Assembly: GCF_000204055.1 (NCBI RefSeq)
Contig: NW_006768797.1
Span: 443,380 to 507,379 of the forward strand
Direction: 5' to 3'
DNA length: 64,000 nt
From: Melampsora larici-populina 98AG31
Taxonomy: Eukaryota > Basidiomycota > Pucciniomycetes > Pucciniales > Melampsoraceae
Below are positions 34,197-46,670 of the stretch, piece after piece. Positions within the stretch are counted from its first letter, which is position 1. Every line of letters begins with the position of its first letter. A program made the position numbers and the translations under genes. The notes under the pieces were generated by a model. It ran no database searches, was not told the origin of the DNA, and saw only the letters and a list, made by a program, of their open reading frames with translations.

Positions 34197-36283
34197 CTAA
34201 GATTCAAAAGGACAGGGAAGCTTAAGACTCGAAACTCCCTGACGATCTCGCATAGCACAAAACCAGGTGTATCAAAATACCTGCATCATAAACTAGCCAA
34301 AAGTAAAAACTCTTACTTTCAAACAATTATGCAGTCACTACATAGTCATGAGCCAAAACACACCATGATGAGTTGGCTACGCACAGGTACCTAATATCAA
34401 AAGACAGATATAAATTCTGTTCAAGGAATGGGTCTCTTGGCTCTAGATACTAGGTATTTTGGTTCACGCTAATTAGCGGCCACAGAGGCAAGATGTATTG
34501 TCATCATGTAAAGCTTGAAAGAAAGAGAAATCGGACATAAGACTTGAAAGCAGAAGAACTTGAAAAAAAACGGAAATTCTGAGGGCGGTTCTCATGTCTG
34601 ACATGTATGACCTCTACAACAGATTTTTGTAACTTGATATGTCGACTGTTTTTTTACCAAAGTCTCTCGCACACTTCAAGGAATATGAGAATTGAAAAAG
34701 ATTTTTTTGGTTATTTTTGATGTAAATTTCCCTTGATAGCCTGGGTGGGCCTTCCGGGGTCGATGATTTTTTGTAGTAAAATACAACTTTCGAGAAAATC
34801 TTTAGGATAATGTAAGGAATGTAATTGGATGGATAAAAGTTATGTCAAATTTATAAGCTTATTGATGATAGAAATTTGAATTCGGGATTGGGGAATTCAT
34901 CTTTAGAATAATTGCCAGCGTTCATCAATTCACAAATAAGCATATCATGTTTGAGAAGACTGGACAACAAGATCTAGTTGATATGAATATGTTATTGAGA
35001 TGCTTAAATAATCATGAGAAGATGAGCTGTTGTCACGACACACCCGGCAAGAGTGTCTACGCTTCTCGTTTGAACTCTCAATCATTCAACTTGTGTTGAA
35101 TCACGAGAATATGATAGGTTTTACCTTGCTTTTGTTTTACTGCTACCCTTCACCTCATGAGTCCACTTGCTGTGAACTTCCAAGACCATTGGGCAAGGAT
35201 GAACTTACCTAAGTGGAACCTGAAGTATGTCAAATTCAGTGTGCTTTGAGAGAAGTTTTGGAATAGCAGACCTCACACTGCACAGCACCCTATGTAAGTC
35301 AGAATTTATTGAACCACACAATGAATGGGTGCAGGGAGGGCATGTGTAGCGTGCCAGTGTTGAGCTTTATCGTATGAACGAGTGACCAGATCAACGAACC
35401 AAGCCAAGGCAATAAACTTAAAGACATTATAAAGCTAAGTGATTCAAAGCAGCTCAATCTCACAACTTGATCCTTACATTTTTATCTTACTCGCACTTAC
35501 TAACTTGAAATTTTTGTGAGGAGCGGCCGCTTACAGAGCTGTATTTTTTTTGAAAACCACAAGTACATACCTTTCTCAAAAATCAAAAGATAGTTCATGA
35601 AAAAATGGCTATCTCTTCACTTACTGCTTTGTTTCTGTGGGAGCAGAGCAGGTGATTTAGCATAGGTCAGTCATTCTTTCTGTCGTATACGACAAAGACA
35701 TTGAAAGGGGGGAGCAGAATACTATATTCCTGTCAAAAGCTGGAAATTACCTGCTGAAGTGGTCTTCAGTTGAACTCTCACATTCAAGCAAAGATCATCT
35801 CTAACGCGGCATCTTATCAAAACCGCGTACAGAGCGCCAAGTTGAGCTGAGAGTTAAGCCAAGTTAAGGTGTGACTCAAGGTTGCGATTCTTCTCCAAAT
35901 GTGGTTGAAGTATTATTTTTTCTACATATGACAGGGCACAGCACGATCATCTGTACTCTTTCGAGGCTCAAGTCATGTTGCTGCTGCTTGCAATCAGCTG
36001 CTGTGGATCAGAGTCAGATTATGTATTCGAGACCCCTGGTTGGGCCATGCTTTCATCCTTCCTGAATCCAGTTCGTTGTCGGATCGGCTTGTGATCTCCA
36101 CCCGAGGCTCCGACCGAAATGGTTACCCACTTCACCAGTCGATATTTACAACGGTTTACTTTCCCAGCCTCCTTCATTTGCTCGTTCACTTGACTCGTCT
36201 GCATACGATCCTACGACATCTAAAATCGGCTCAACAAACAAACTCGTTTGATTCATCCTTCTCAACCAAACAGTCCATTCGCA
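34197..36283. other. intergenic, no supportable gene
   Basis: It may contain 5' exons of the minus-strand gene ending at 32116, but none can be defined. A NotI-like GCGGCCGC occurs near 35523. ORFs are short and without domains. Confidence 0.4.
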
Positions 36284-37552
36284 ATGAGTCAGATCAACTA
36301 CCTGATGTCTTATCTGGCTTCCAACGAGTCTTTGCCCTTGGTAGACTATGCTCGACCAGGGCTGTTGGGCTTTGGATTCCATGTGTTTAGTTTTCTAAAC
36401 TTATCTTCGTCTCTATGGATGATGCTCCAACCTAGTAAGTCTTAACGATATTCTCTATTTAAAGAGTTTTTTTTGGGAGCGAACTTATTGACAATTTGTA
36501 TTCTTTTTGATCATGATTCGTAAACATGTACAAATTATCGTCAAAAAGATGCGATATGTGCTCCACCATCTGGCGCGATTTATGGAGGCGTATCCAATTT
36601 TTTGACATTTTGGGGGTGGGTACATATGTTTTACTTCGATGACTTCTCATCCAAACAGACGAGTCATCATCCGATCTAAAAATTTATTTTAAGACGGACT
36701 GATATAATTTACGAATTCGACCTCTCAATGCTGGGTCACTTTACTTGAAACTAGGCTTCTTATGAGTTGGCTTACTTTTTTGTTAAAGCTCATGCTTTAT
36801 ATGTCACAATCATCACAAGGTTTGTGAATTCACTTTTTCGAACCAAGGTATGCACCTCGCAAGATGGGTTGAACTGACATACGCTTTTGCTATAGGTCCA
36901 TTGAGTCAACTTCACGCGACTTTCAATCTCATCGCGCTCCCATTGGAAACATTGATCTCACTTGTCTACTGGCCTATATTTTTGTATGACCCGTCACTGG
37001 TGAGTGCTAAAAATACCGACTTCTCCACTCAGGCTTTTTCATCTTCAACGCGCTTTCTGGGATTGATCGAATATATTCCGGACTATTTCAGATCTTGCCA
37101 CCACCTCCAGCCGTAAAATTGACACTTTCATCCGATTTATCTCTACACCTCTTTCCAGCTTTACTTTTATGGACCGATCATATTTTCTTTTCTTCTGGTC
37201 TTGATATCTCTAATGCAATTTGGATCATCATTCTATTTACGATGTTATATTCTTCTTGGATTGAATTCACTGCTGCTTATGCTAATAATCATCAAAGTTC
37301 AGTTATCCTATTCATTCTTCATAATCTCTATTTTCTTTTGGCTCATAAAAACTTCAAACTTACTTACTGAATCTATTTATCTTTTGATCGATAGTGCCTT
37401 ACCCATTTCTTACAATCGCTACCCTAAGAGTTAGGTATATCATATATATCTCATGTGCTACTATTTGTTACTTTCTCTTATTAATGGCAAACTCCATTCA
37501 AAATCCCAAAACTTTATATCATCAAAACCACTTTCAAACCCACCCAAAATGA
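36284..37552 (+). CDS. FAR-17a/AIG1-like multi-pass membrane protein
   Basis: The ATG at 36284 starts MSQINYLMSYLASNESLP, and exon 1 ends at 36434. The following exons encode AICAPPSGAIYGGVSNFLTFW, a segment near 36760, then GPLSQLHATFNLIALPLETLISLVYWPIFLYDPSL. The next holds LHLFPALLLWTDHIFFSSGLDISNAIWIIILFTMLYSSWIEFTAAYANN. The last exon starts near 37394 (PYPFLTIATLRVRYIIYISCATICYFLLLMANS) and stops at 37552. The PLE-x-x-SLVYW-x-x-x-x-YDPSL motif, the TDH histidine and the NxH...PYPFL end are typical of the AIG1/ADTRP family, whose animal members are Thr/His membrane hydrolases of fatty-acid esters of hydroxy fatty acids. Some internal splice sites remain ambiguous. Confidence 0.68.
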
Positions 37553-39257
37553 TTTGTTATATACCTAGCTCTAAAGATTCACACAAGAAGAACTGCACTT
37601 GGTTTGTTTATGTAAATATATATAGATATCAGCTGTAGCATTCTTCATGATAGACTGTTGATAGGATTAATTCATTTTGTTGGATTGATTTATCCTTTCT
37701 ATCTTTGATATCTGGAATCCTTTCCGTGGATCCAGAGTCCAAATTCAGTTTCAAAAGTGGTAAAATGAAAATTTACATACTGTATTGGATTCAAGGGGTT
37801 TGCAATATGAGTGTCACTGTTGTTTGTTCCAAACAATTGAAAGCTGGATGTAACAGGAAAAGGAAGTATGATAATGAGGTTTACGAGTCACCTACCATGA
37901 CTTATAAGAAAATCAGCTCATCAAAGTTCGAGAGTACCTTTTCTAGGCTGAAAAAATGAAGTTGAATGTGAGAGGTAAAATCATTCCGAGATTTTAATGT
38001 CAATTTCGGAATGAAGCTTCACGGTTTATGATCCTTTCAAGCTCATCACTTAGAACAATCATTGTGTGCTTATTCAAAATTGATCACCCATAAGCTGCTG
38101 CTGGATTTGTTTGTGTGTCTCTGTGATTTGTCAAGAATTTCATATATCATCTCATCCTCCATTCAACAAGTAGACTTTGTTGATCTCACTCAAACCAAGA
38201 CCAAAATTTTCAAGGATTTGAACTTCAAAGGATGTTTAACCTTTCCCAATATCGGATTCCTGGAAAAGCCTTCGAATTCAGGTCTTGGATGAAAACAAAG
38301 AATTCAGCAGTTCAAAATTCAAAATTTAATGTTTGAAGTCCTATCTTTATCTATGACTTACGTACAATGTACCATCTTTGCCCAATTTTTTTATTTGCTC
38401 TATGTCTGTCTATCAATAAATACCAAACTGATGTATTGTTCTAACTTACTACCTTCACTTTCTGGCGGATGCACTTCAATGTCATACTCAGCCGGACCCC
38501 ACAATTTTGGCTCCCGCGTGGTCCGTGATGTGAAAGATGAACGCATCAAAAGATGCATGTGGCGGATATAGCGCTTATCAGTCTTGCAATGACTCAGCAT
38601 GAATTCGTGGTCAATTTTTCCAATGGTGAGATCCGAGTCTGGCTTTGACTTCCTCGAGAGTGAAAGTAATTTATGTTGTTCATGAAATGTAAAAGACAAA
38701 AACAAGGTGAAGTAATAAGGTATCATAACCAAGGATGTTGGATTGCATTCGAGCCCGCGCTCTAGCAGTAAGAGTGGGAGATCTGATCAAGTAAAAGCAC
38801 CTGCACTCTTATCCATAAAGAGTATATCGAATAGACTTACAAAGTATTCAAGGGCGTTCGATTCATAAGAAGATGAAACTTAGTATTGTAATCAAAAGCT
38901 CACAGTGAACGTTTTGTGATTACACAGGGCAAGAGACGCTCAAATTTATGCACGCTCATTCGGGACACGATTAGTTTTGTACAAAGGCTCTGTAGTTCAA
39001 GTTGGAAATTAACGAGACTTAAATTTCGGAGTAGATTCTATATTCAATCATAAGACAAGGTGTGTATACAAGGAATGATTTTGAGCGGTAGTATGCCGTA
39101 ACAAAAGAAACGACACGTGATATCATAACGCTGGTATGTATCAGTTGTAGTGCAAATCGAATTCTGGTGAAGAATTCAGATGTCAGTATCAAAGCAGTTT
39201 CGTCATCTTGACTCATTTACTCGGAATGCGTAGCCTGGAAATTGCTCACTTTTCTCC
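37553..39257. other. intergenic, no supportable gene
   Basis: Four short ORFs (37705-37959, 38062-38292, 38329-38571 plus, 38400-38732 minus) have no recognisable domain or consistent splice partners. Confidence 0.4.
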
Positions 39258-42200
39258 TTAACAATCATCTTCAGCGCCTTTACCAGCCGCCGATCCCCCA
39301 CCGGATGAGTTCTCATTATCAGAGCTTTGTGAATCAGGATAGTTCGTCGTAGATGAATCGGAAGGGGTTGTAGTGGTAGATGAATCAGGAGGGGGCTTGG
39401 TAGTAGATGAATCAGGAGGGGTCGTCGTAGTAGAGCTGCCTGTGTCAGTAGAGCCTCCTGAAGAATTGCCACTGGAGTTGGAACTACTACTCGAGCTACT
39501 TGATGAAGAAGAGCTCTTAGGGACACCGTCACCATGTCCTCCAGTACCAGCGCCTCCTTGACACGGATTCGACGCATAAGTAGTGGTAAATCCGAACTAG
39601 AGCGGCAAGGATCACATGTATCTTAGCATAACATGGCTCTTACCAATAATTTCTTTCAGCGTTGCAGTGCTCATTGACTTACCTGGGCATTCCAAAGATC
39701 AGCCTTTGAGCCGTCACCCTTGACCGTTCCAATGGATTCTTTGATGGACTTGCAGTCAGCAAATCGTTTATCTTCATTCTTCAGGCCACATTTGTTGACG
39801 AGTTCGTCGCACATGACTATTGATTGAGAGAAGGGAGAAATGAGACTTTTGAGTAACGAGGTGAGGAGAGGACTGAATACTTACATTCAGTGATGATGTG
39901 AAGGTCTAATTACATCATCCAGGAAGTAAGAAACAAAATATCAGAATTTGAACCACAAGATGTCCATGGGATATACGTACTTAGTGCAGCACCATGAGAA
40001 TGGAATTTGAAATCAAATGGCTGGTACGCTTTATCATTCTTCTCGCGGCCAGGAAGACCTTGGCCAAATTCGATTCGCATATCTGGATGAACGGGGAAAC
40101 ATATATGAGAAAAATGTAACTCTGAATTCAAGACTGATCCCATGAAATCACTAACCTTTACAAGGACCAAGTCCAGAAGCATCAATAAAAGGGAGACTAC
40201 TAGAAGTGCTACCTGAACCACCTCCGGCACCACCGCCAGAACCGCCGCCGGCACCTCCTCCGGCACCTCCTCCGGCACCTCCTCCAGCACCTCCTCCAGC
40301 ACCTCCGCCTGAGTCACCACCTGGAACACCTCCAGCACCGCCGCCAGCACCACCACCGGCACCACCTCCAGCACCACCGCCTGAGTCACCACCTGGAACA
40401 CCTCCAGCACCGCCGCCAGAACCACCACCGGCACCACCACCGGCACCACCGCCTGAATCACCACCTGAACCACCTCCAGCACTACCGCCTGAATCACCTC
40501 CAACACCACCTCCAGCACCACCTCCTGAACCACTACCTGCGCCACCGCCTGAACCACCACTACTGGAACCAGAATCGCTTGAGCCGCTTGTATTATTACT
40601 GACTCCTCCTTGATCGTCGACTGTAGTATTATTATCACCTCCCAAGCCTAAACCAGAGCTAGCATTCATCGAGCCGCCAGTAGGGTAACTGATCTCTCCA
40701 CTTCCACCGTTTCCAGCGGGAGGGGAGTCAGTTGAGGAATTTGATGGAGAGACGACTAAGATAGAGTAGAATCACACGAGGCGTATTAGAGGTCTAGTAT
40801 GTCTAGATAGAAAGATTGAATAAGACTTACTCGATCCATTACCGCCTCCGCTTCCTCCTCCTAGATCAGAAGTACCGTTGCTAGGGGTTCCGGTTCCTGT
40901 GTCTGAAAAAGAGTAATTGTTTCCATTTGAGATGATATTTTTAAAATCAATTGGTCGTTTCATAGAAATATTATTGAAAGAAAGACAAACCCTGTGTGTT
41001 ACCCGACGTTCCATTAGAGTTCGTATCCCCGCCCGAGCTATTGGTAGGATAGTTTGTATCTTCAGAAGCTTTGTGGTCACGCATGAAAAGATGTCAGCCA
41101 GAAAATCAATAAGAAAGTTGTTTGAGATGATCAAAGTGTGTAATGAATTTGATCTACTTACATGAGTTGGTAGTGGTCGAGGGGCTGGTATCGTTAGAGC
41201 CCCCTCCACTTCCACCAGTGGTAGGATAGTTTGTATCTTCAGAGGCTATGTGGACAAGCGTGAAATGATGTCAATATGAAAATCAACAAAGAAGTCGTTA
41301 GAGGATAGAGATGTGTGATGATTTCGATCTACTTACATGAGTTGGTAGTGGTCGAGACGGTGGTAGCGTTTGAGCCTCCATCACTTCCAGTCGTAGGATA
41401 ATTCGATCCTTCGGAAGCTGTGTGATCACGCGAAAAAGTTTCAGTCAAATTGATTCATCAATCTCGTGTTACAGGATAAGGGTATATCAATGATTTGAGC
41501 GTGCATACATGAGTTCGTAATGCTTGAGTTATTGTTGCTCAAGTCTCCACCACCTGTATCACCACCTGTGCTGTTGGCAGGCGTGGCGTCAGTCGGGCTA
41601 GTGACGCCGGTAGTAAGATACTCAGATCCTAAACACAGAAAAAAGTGATCAAGTAAAAGATTAGTCATGAGACCACTCATTAGTACAAAGAACATTCAAC
41701 CAAATTTACCGGTAGAGTTCGTATTCGTGTTCGTGTTATTATCACCAGCAGTATTATTTGTGGAACCAGAGTCTTGAGTAGTAGAAGAGGTAGTGGAACC
41801 GCTTGAACCTGAAGAGCCGCTAGTCGGGTAATCAGATCCTTCTAGATTTGGGTTAGCCGGGAAGAAAGCAAAGAGTTAGAAGTAATTTATGTGAGTAGTG
41901 TAGGAAAGAAAGTACCTGTCGTAGTATTGTTGAGTCCGGTGTCCTGCGATCCTGTACCCGAAGTGCCATTTGAGTTTCCAGTGGGGTATTCAGAGGGACC
42001 TGAAGATACCGAAAAAAGTTGAGGAACACAAAAGCATGATGAGTATTTCAGGACACTAAGATTAATAAGTCAGATGAACAAACCTGAAGTGTTAGTAGCG
42101 CCCAGTGAGACGCCTGCGTCTGAATCACTACCACTGCTGCTTCCGGAACTACCACCCGATGCACCACCTGATTCTGAAGTGATTTCAAGAACATAATAAG

Positions 42201-43175
42201 CCAACAGGTTCTTGAGATCGAAAGAGGAAGAGTGATGTGAGACTTACTACCAAAAGGAAAGGTGTTGGGTTGAGTTCCTTTGATGACGGATGACGAGTTA
42301 GTGGTCACTTTAGGATCGAAAAAGACCATTGGATTATTCTTGGGATTTTGGGCTTGAACTATCCCAGCAAGCTGTGGATATTTAGGAGCCTCTTGACAGT
42401 ATACAGAGTTACGTTCTTCAACCGGGTTACAATCATAACGTGGGGGAGTATTACGTTCAGCCTGATTAAGGAATTAGTTTTAAAGTGTTCATCAGTGAGG
42501 TCGTTTAAGATAAGTTTGCTAAGGATTTGAGGAATGTCACTTACAGCTCGGTATCTCTTGGCAATATCGATCATCTTGGTACGGGTCTCTTGACTAGTGA
42601 TTCCATTTGTCATATCCTGTTTTGCAACAAACAAAGGGAATGTTAAAAAATCATAGTGGCCTTTCAAGGTATTGATTGAAGATGAGAAACCAACCAGAGC
42701 AGCTTCGATAACTTTCTCTGCATGCTTTTGTTGAGCACACTCATCTGCCTTGGCTAGCAAAGGCGTAATACCACCACCACCTGTAAAATCATCGCCAAAT
42801 TCATTTTCCATCAGATAACTGCTTCACTAAATCTCAAAACTTTGAGATTGTAAAGGCAAGAAGTTCAATAGATGACTGACTAAGTGTTCCACAGATGTTA
42901 CCAGGGCAAGTTGGTAGATTAGCCAATTCACCAATAGCCGATAAGCTTTCTTGACTGAAACGACGACGAGCCAGAGTGTGATATTGACTGTCACCAAAGG
43001 CAGGATCACTGGAAGAAGATAAGGCGTGAGTTCAGACATCTATCAATTTGACACTTCTCCCCACATAAAAAAACCAATCGGCGTACTTGGCCCATATTTG
43101 ACGTCCTTGGGCGGGAGGCGGCGGGTGACACGCTAATAAACCGATGATCACCAGTACTGTTGATACCGATAGCAT
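39258..43175 (-). CDS. secreted Gly/Ser/Thr-rich repeat protein, many small exons
   Basis: The ATG at 43175 gives a clear signal peptide (MLSVSTVLVIIGLLACHPPPPA) cleaved near AQG-RQ. The N-terminal cysteine-bearing domain follows in several exons: NLPTCPGNICGTLS, then GITPLLAKADECAQQKH, then PPRYDCNPVEERNSVYCQEAP. About eight short exons then encode variants of one module (ASEDTNYPTTGGSGGGSNDTS..., EGSDYPTSGSSGSSGS..., GPSEYPTGNSNGTSG...). A long exon of Gly/Ser repeats (GGGAGG, 40160-40600) comes next. The C-terminal domain reads PCKDMRIEFGQGLPGREKNDKAYQPFDFKFHSHGAAL and CDELVNKCGLKNEDKRFADCKSIKES. A Ser/Thr/Pro tail ends at the stop at 39258. It is probably extracellular and O-glycosylated, at the cell wall or host interface. 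No named family is recognised. Confidence 0.7.
40200..40580 (-). repeat. GGC/GGT-rich coding minisatellite (Gly-Gly-x-Gly)
   Basis: The repeating words, read on the minus strand, are GGTGGTGCTGGAGGT and GGTGACTCAGGCGGT in units of about 15-33 bases. They encode GGGAGG / GGDSGGG within the secreted protein. The opposite strand reads Pro-rich and is not a gene. Confidence 0.9.
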
Positions 43176-45116
43176 TCTTGATCAAACTTGAGGGTGTCTA
43201 GAAGATCGTGGTGTTGTATGCAAAGAGTGATGACTTGCAGTTTTCTTCCAAGAAAATGTTTGAATTAATCCTTTGTGAGAGGAACTGGCGTAAAATGATG
43301 TTGACTGAAGATATTGACAATGATAAAGGCCGAGTTGAGTAAGAAAGAAAAATAGAGCGCGGCTCGTAATGAAGAAATGCGACGAGGTTGAAGGGATTCA
43401 AACAAAGGGAAAAATCTGCAATGATGAACACTGCCAAACTAAACCTCGTGAGCGATTTTTTTATGAAAGCAATATATGAACAGCTTGAAAGAAAAACGAG
43501 AAAGTGATAATTTTTTGGTGGGTTTGAAAGTCAATAAGATGTAACAGTTAGAAAATATAAAATCAATATACTCAAAGATGGATGAAATGAAACTATTAAC
43601 CAATTAACGAAGCAAAAGATGAAATCTAATGACCAGAGAACATCAGGAGAATCAAGTCGAAAGGAGAGCTTTATAAACAAAACACGGCAAGAGAATGAAC
43701 GCAGCCGGTCCCCAGAATGTTGAGGAAATTTAGATCACATATTATCACAGAGAAGGTCGTCATCGAAGATGACGCCAGTCGCATGTTTCTTCACAGAGAC
43801 TAAAAGTAAGTGAATGGGCGTTGAAGTGGTTGTGATTTGAAGAGAACGATCAAGAAGCTGGAAACGGATGCACATCTCTCTAAGCAAAACCGGGACAACG
43901 AAACTGAAGCCTTCCAAGTTCCAAGTTCCAAGTTCCATGCAACTACTATTTGCCCTAAACGACGGGATTCGATGGTAGTACATATTGTAGTTCTCTAATG
44001 AGGCTGATCACTGTATGAGATGTGACTCTGATGATGCCGTCGAAGGCTTGTTTTTCGAAAGCCGTCCCTAGTGAAATGATATGTAGAAGGGACCTCCCTC
44101 ATCTTGGTTTTGTAACCTTCTTAGGCATTTTGTACTCACTTTAGAACCTCTTCGACCTCCTTCTGCTTGATCATGATGCCTTCGAATCGGATTCAGCGTA
44201 GTAGTTATAGTGATCTCTGTCAAAGACAAATGAGAAAAGATCCAGTCAAACACTCTTCAGAAATTGGTATGAATTCTGTTGCTGTCAGGAAAGCAAAGAC
44301 CTCACTCAACAGAAGAATGCGATGAAGGAAGAGAAAGTTGAAACAGCCAATGGTGATTTGAAAACCACTTTCACCATCAACCTGGTTTTCTGAACCTCCT
44401 TAAACACATACTCTTGAATGGACTAAAACATATTCTCCCCTATTCCTTCCTCTCACTAGAACTCACTCTCAAGAGTCCAGGGGCAAATCAATCCTTCTTT
44501 CTTTGAGATGGAAAAGAACACCCGATTATTTTCACATTCTTCTGATGCCCACCATGCAAAGATATATATGTAGATACAAAGGCATTTCACACTCGACCTT
44601 GTATTCAGTAGTAGGAGATATGATTTGAGAGGGGCTCTTAGAATTAGCTGAATATCCTAACAATCTTCAGTATTAAGATATCATTGAGAAAGGAGTATAG
44701 ATATAGTTTGTGAATATAAAAGGGTGCAAGATGTAAAGTGGGTTCTTGGTCTCGGATTCTTGTGTGAACCGAAAACGGGACTATTGTTTGAATTTGAACT
44801 TTGAAAGTTTGTGATCTGTTGAGAGGTGACTGTGAAGTTATTGAGATCACTCAAACCAAAGACAACAACATCGATCTCATTTGATTGGTTGCAAAGTAAG
44901 TAAAAGGTAAGTTGATTTGAACTCTTGCTTACTTCTGATAACTTCGAGTATGTATACTAAACACTTCTTCATCTCTTCATCCTCAAACAGAACTTCATCC
45001 TCAAACAGAACTTCATCCTCAAACAGAAGAAACCGAAACCAAGAAGAAGAAGAAGAAAAAGAAGGAGGAGAAGGGGAAGGAGAAGGAGAAGAAGAACCTT
45101 CAATTCGAATCTAATC
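43176..45116. other. intergenic, divergent promoter region
   Basis: It separates the minus-strand secreted protein gene and the plus-strand farnesyltransferase gene. An 18-bp repeat (AACTTCATCCTCAAACAG, three copies, about 44976-45030) and a GA-rich tract (45040-45095) lie just upstream of the ATG at 45117, in the likely 5' leader. No gene is supportable. Confidence 0.55.
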
Positions 45117-46670
45117 ATGCCTGACTACCCTCTACTGCCTACTCCTTCTGACGATTATCGAACAGAGACTACAATCAATCAATCTAAAACAGAGACCTCG
45201 ATTCTCAACTTACTACTTCCATGGCTCGAACCTGAAATTATGCCTACATCCTTACGCCACTTAAGTTCCTCTGATGGAACGAGCGATGAAGATGACGATG
45301 AACCAGAAGAGAAGCCTCAAGAACCAGGCTCAAGATCGATCGAAACTGCTATTCTTGATCGATCAGCTCATATGAAATATTTGATTCCTTCTCTCGGTCA
45401 TCTGGGAGCTCGACTCACTAGTTTAGATGCTAGTCGACCTTGGCTAATGTATTGGATCCTCAACTCATTTTCAATCTTAAACTTAGGTCTCAATCCTACC
45501 GATCGTCAAAGAGCCATCGATACTATCTTATCATTTCAACATCCTGATGGAGGTTTCGGTGGTGGACCAGATCAATTAGCACATCTAGCTCCTACCTTTT
45601 CATCAATATCAACTTTAACTTCACTCTTAGGAGAGGCCAATCCAGAATTAATCAAAGAAACTTGGTCAAGAGTAAAGATTAAGAAAATGTATGAATGGAT
45701 GATCAGTTTAAAACAAACAGATGGAAGTTTTCTAATGCACAAGGATGGAGAGATTGATGTTCGTGGTACATATTGTGCTTTGGTAGTAGCTAGTTTACTT
45801 AATTTCCTTACACCTGACTTTTCATTTGGACTATCTAACTTTATCTCAGGTTGTCAAACTTATGAAGGTGGTTTAGCTTCTACTTCTCAATCAATTCAAA
45901 TCAATGGTTCTGATTCAAATCAGTTTATTAGAGTTCCTTTAGGTGAAGCTCATGGTGGTTATACTTCATGTGGTGTACTTTCACATTGTTTATTAAAAAG
46001 TTTACCTGGTTCTATTGAACCTTTAGATTATCAAGCTTGTCTTCGTTGGCTTGCACTTATGCAAGCCTTACCAATCGAAGGTGGTGGATTTCGAGGACGG
46101 ACTAATAAACTTGTAGATGGTTGTTACAGTTGGTGGTGTGGTGGATTAGTTCAAGTGATAGAGGAGTTAATTGAAGAAGAAGAAAGGGAAAAGGATAATG
46201 AAACAACTAGAGCAGAAGAATCATTCAAAGGCCTTTATGACCGAAAGGGGCTACAGGAGTACATCTTACTCATCTCTCAGGGTCAAGCTCCTGAACCAAT
46301 CCTAGGAGGACTAAGAGATAAACCAACAGTTCCACCTGATCAATATCATACTCATTACATTCTCTCTGGTCTTTCATCAGCTCAAAACCAACATCGAATG
46401 TCTAAAGAACAACACAAGATGATGAGTTTCGAGTTCGATTTAAGACTCAAAGCTCCATCCTTCAAAGGTAAAGATGAAACGATTGAAGAATGTATGGAAA
46501 GATGTAAATCGATTTATAGTCGTTCGAATTCATGGGTTTTACTTGATGAGAAAGAAAAACTGGTGGTCGGAGTTCCTGCCAATCAACTTATACCTATTCA
46601 TCCTCTTTTTAATATTCGATCTGAATATGTGAAGAAAACAATGGATTATTTTTATCTTCGTGATTTATAA
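45117..46670 (+). CDS. protein farnesyltransferase beta subunit (copy 1)
   Basis: This is a single-exon 517-residue protein. It matches the farnesyltransferase beta family through its six-hairpin barrel repeats: GGFGGGPDQLAHLAPTFSSI, DGSFLMHKDGEIDVRGTYCA, CQTYEGGL, GEAHGGYTSCG, GGGFRGRTNKLVDGCYSWW and YHTHYILSGLS. The zinc ligands known from the family are present: Asp and Cys of KLVDGCYS and His of DQYHTHY. With the alpha subunit (not in this window) it adds farnesyl to CaaX proteins such as Ras and fungal mating pheromones. The HLAP-type motif supports farnesyl rather than geranylgeranyl transferase. An acidic insert (SSDGTSDEDDDEPEEK) near residue 60 is unusual. It faces a paralogue at 47924-49492. 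Confidence 0.93.
   Translation: MPDYPLLPTPSDDYRTETTINQSKTETSILNLLLPWLEPEIMPTSLRHLSSSDGTSDEDDDEPEEKPQEPGSRSIETAILDRSAHMKYLIPSLGHLGARLTSLDASRPWLMYWILNSFSILNLGLNPTDRQRAIDTILSFQHPDGGFGGGPDQLAHLAPTFSSISTLTSLLGEANPELIKETWSRVKIKKMYEWMISLKQTDGSFLMHKDGEIDVRGTYCALVVASLLNFLTPDFSFGLSNFISGCQTYEGGLASTSQSIQINGSDSNQFIRVPLGEAHGGYTSCGVLSHCLLKSLPGSIEPLDYQACLRWLALMQALPIEGGGFRGRTNKLVDGCYSWWCGGLVQVIEELIEEEEREKDNETTRAEESFKGLYDRKGLQEYILLISQGQAPEPILGGLRDKPTVPPDQYHTHYILSGLSSAQNQHRMSKEQHKMMSFEFDLRLKAPSFKGKDETIEECMERCKSIYSRSNSWVLLDEKEKLVVGVPANQLIPIHPLFNIRSEYVKKTMDYFYLRDL

Noticed and set aside
37705..38571. Three short plus-strand ORFs
   Set aside because: No consistent splicing, no domains, AT-rich chance ORFs.
40206..40613. 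Plus-strand Pro-rich ORF (PPPAPPPE repeats)
   Set aside because: It is the complement of the Gly-rich exon of the secreted protein, which has splice borders and a signal peptide on the minus strand.
44917..45114. Short ORF just upstream of farnesyltransferase copy 1 (SSSNRT and Glu/Gly repeats)
   Set aside because: It translates the 18-bp tandem repeat and GA tract of the likely leader; no sign of selection.
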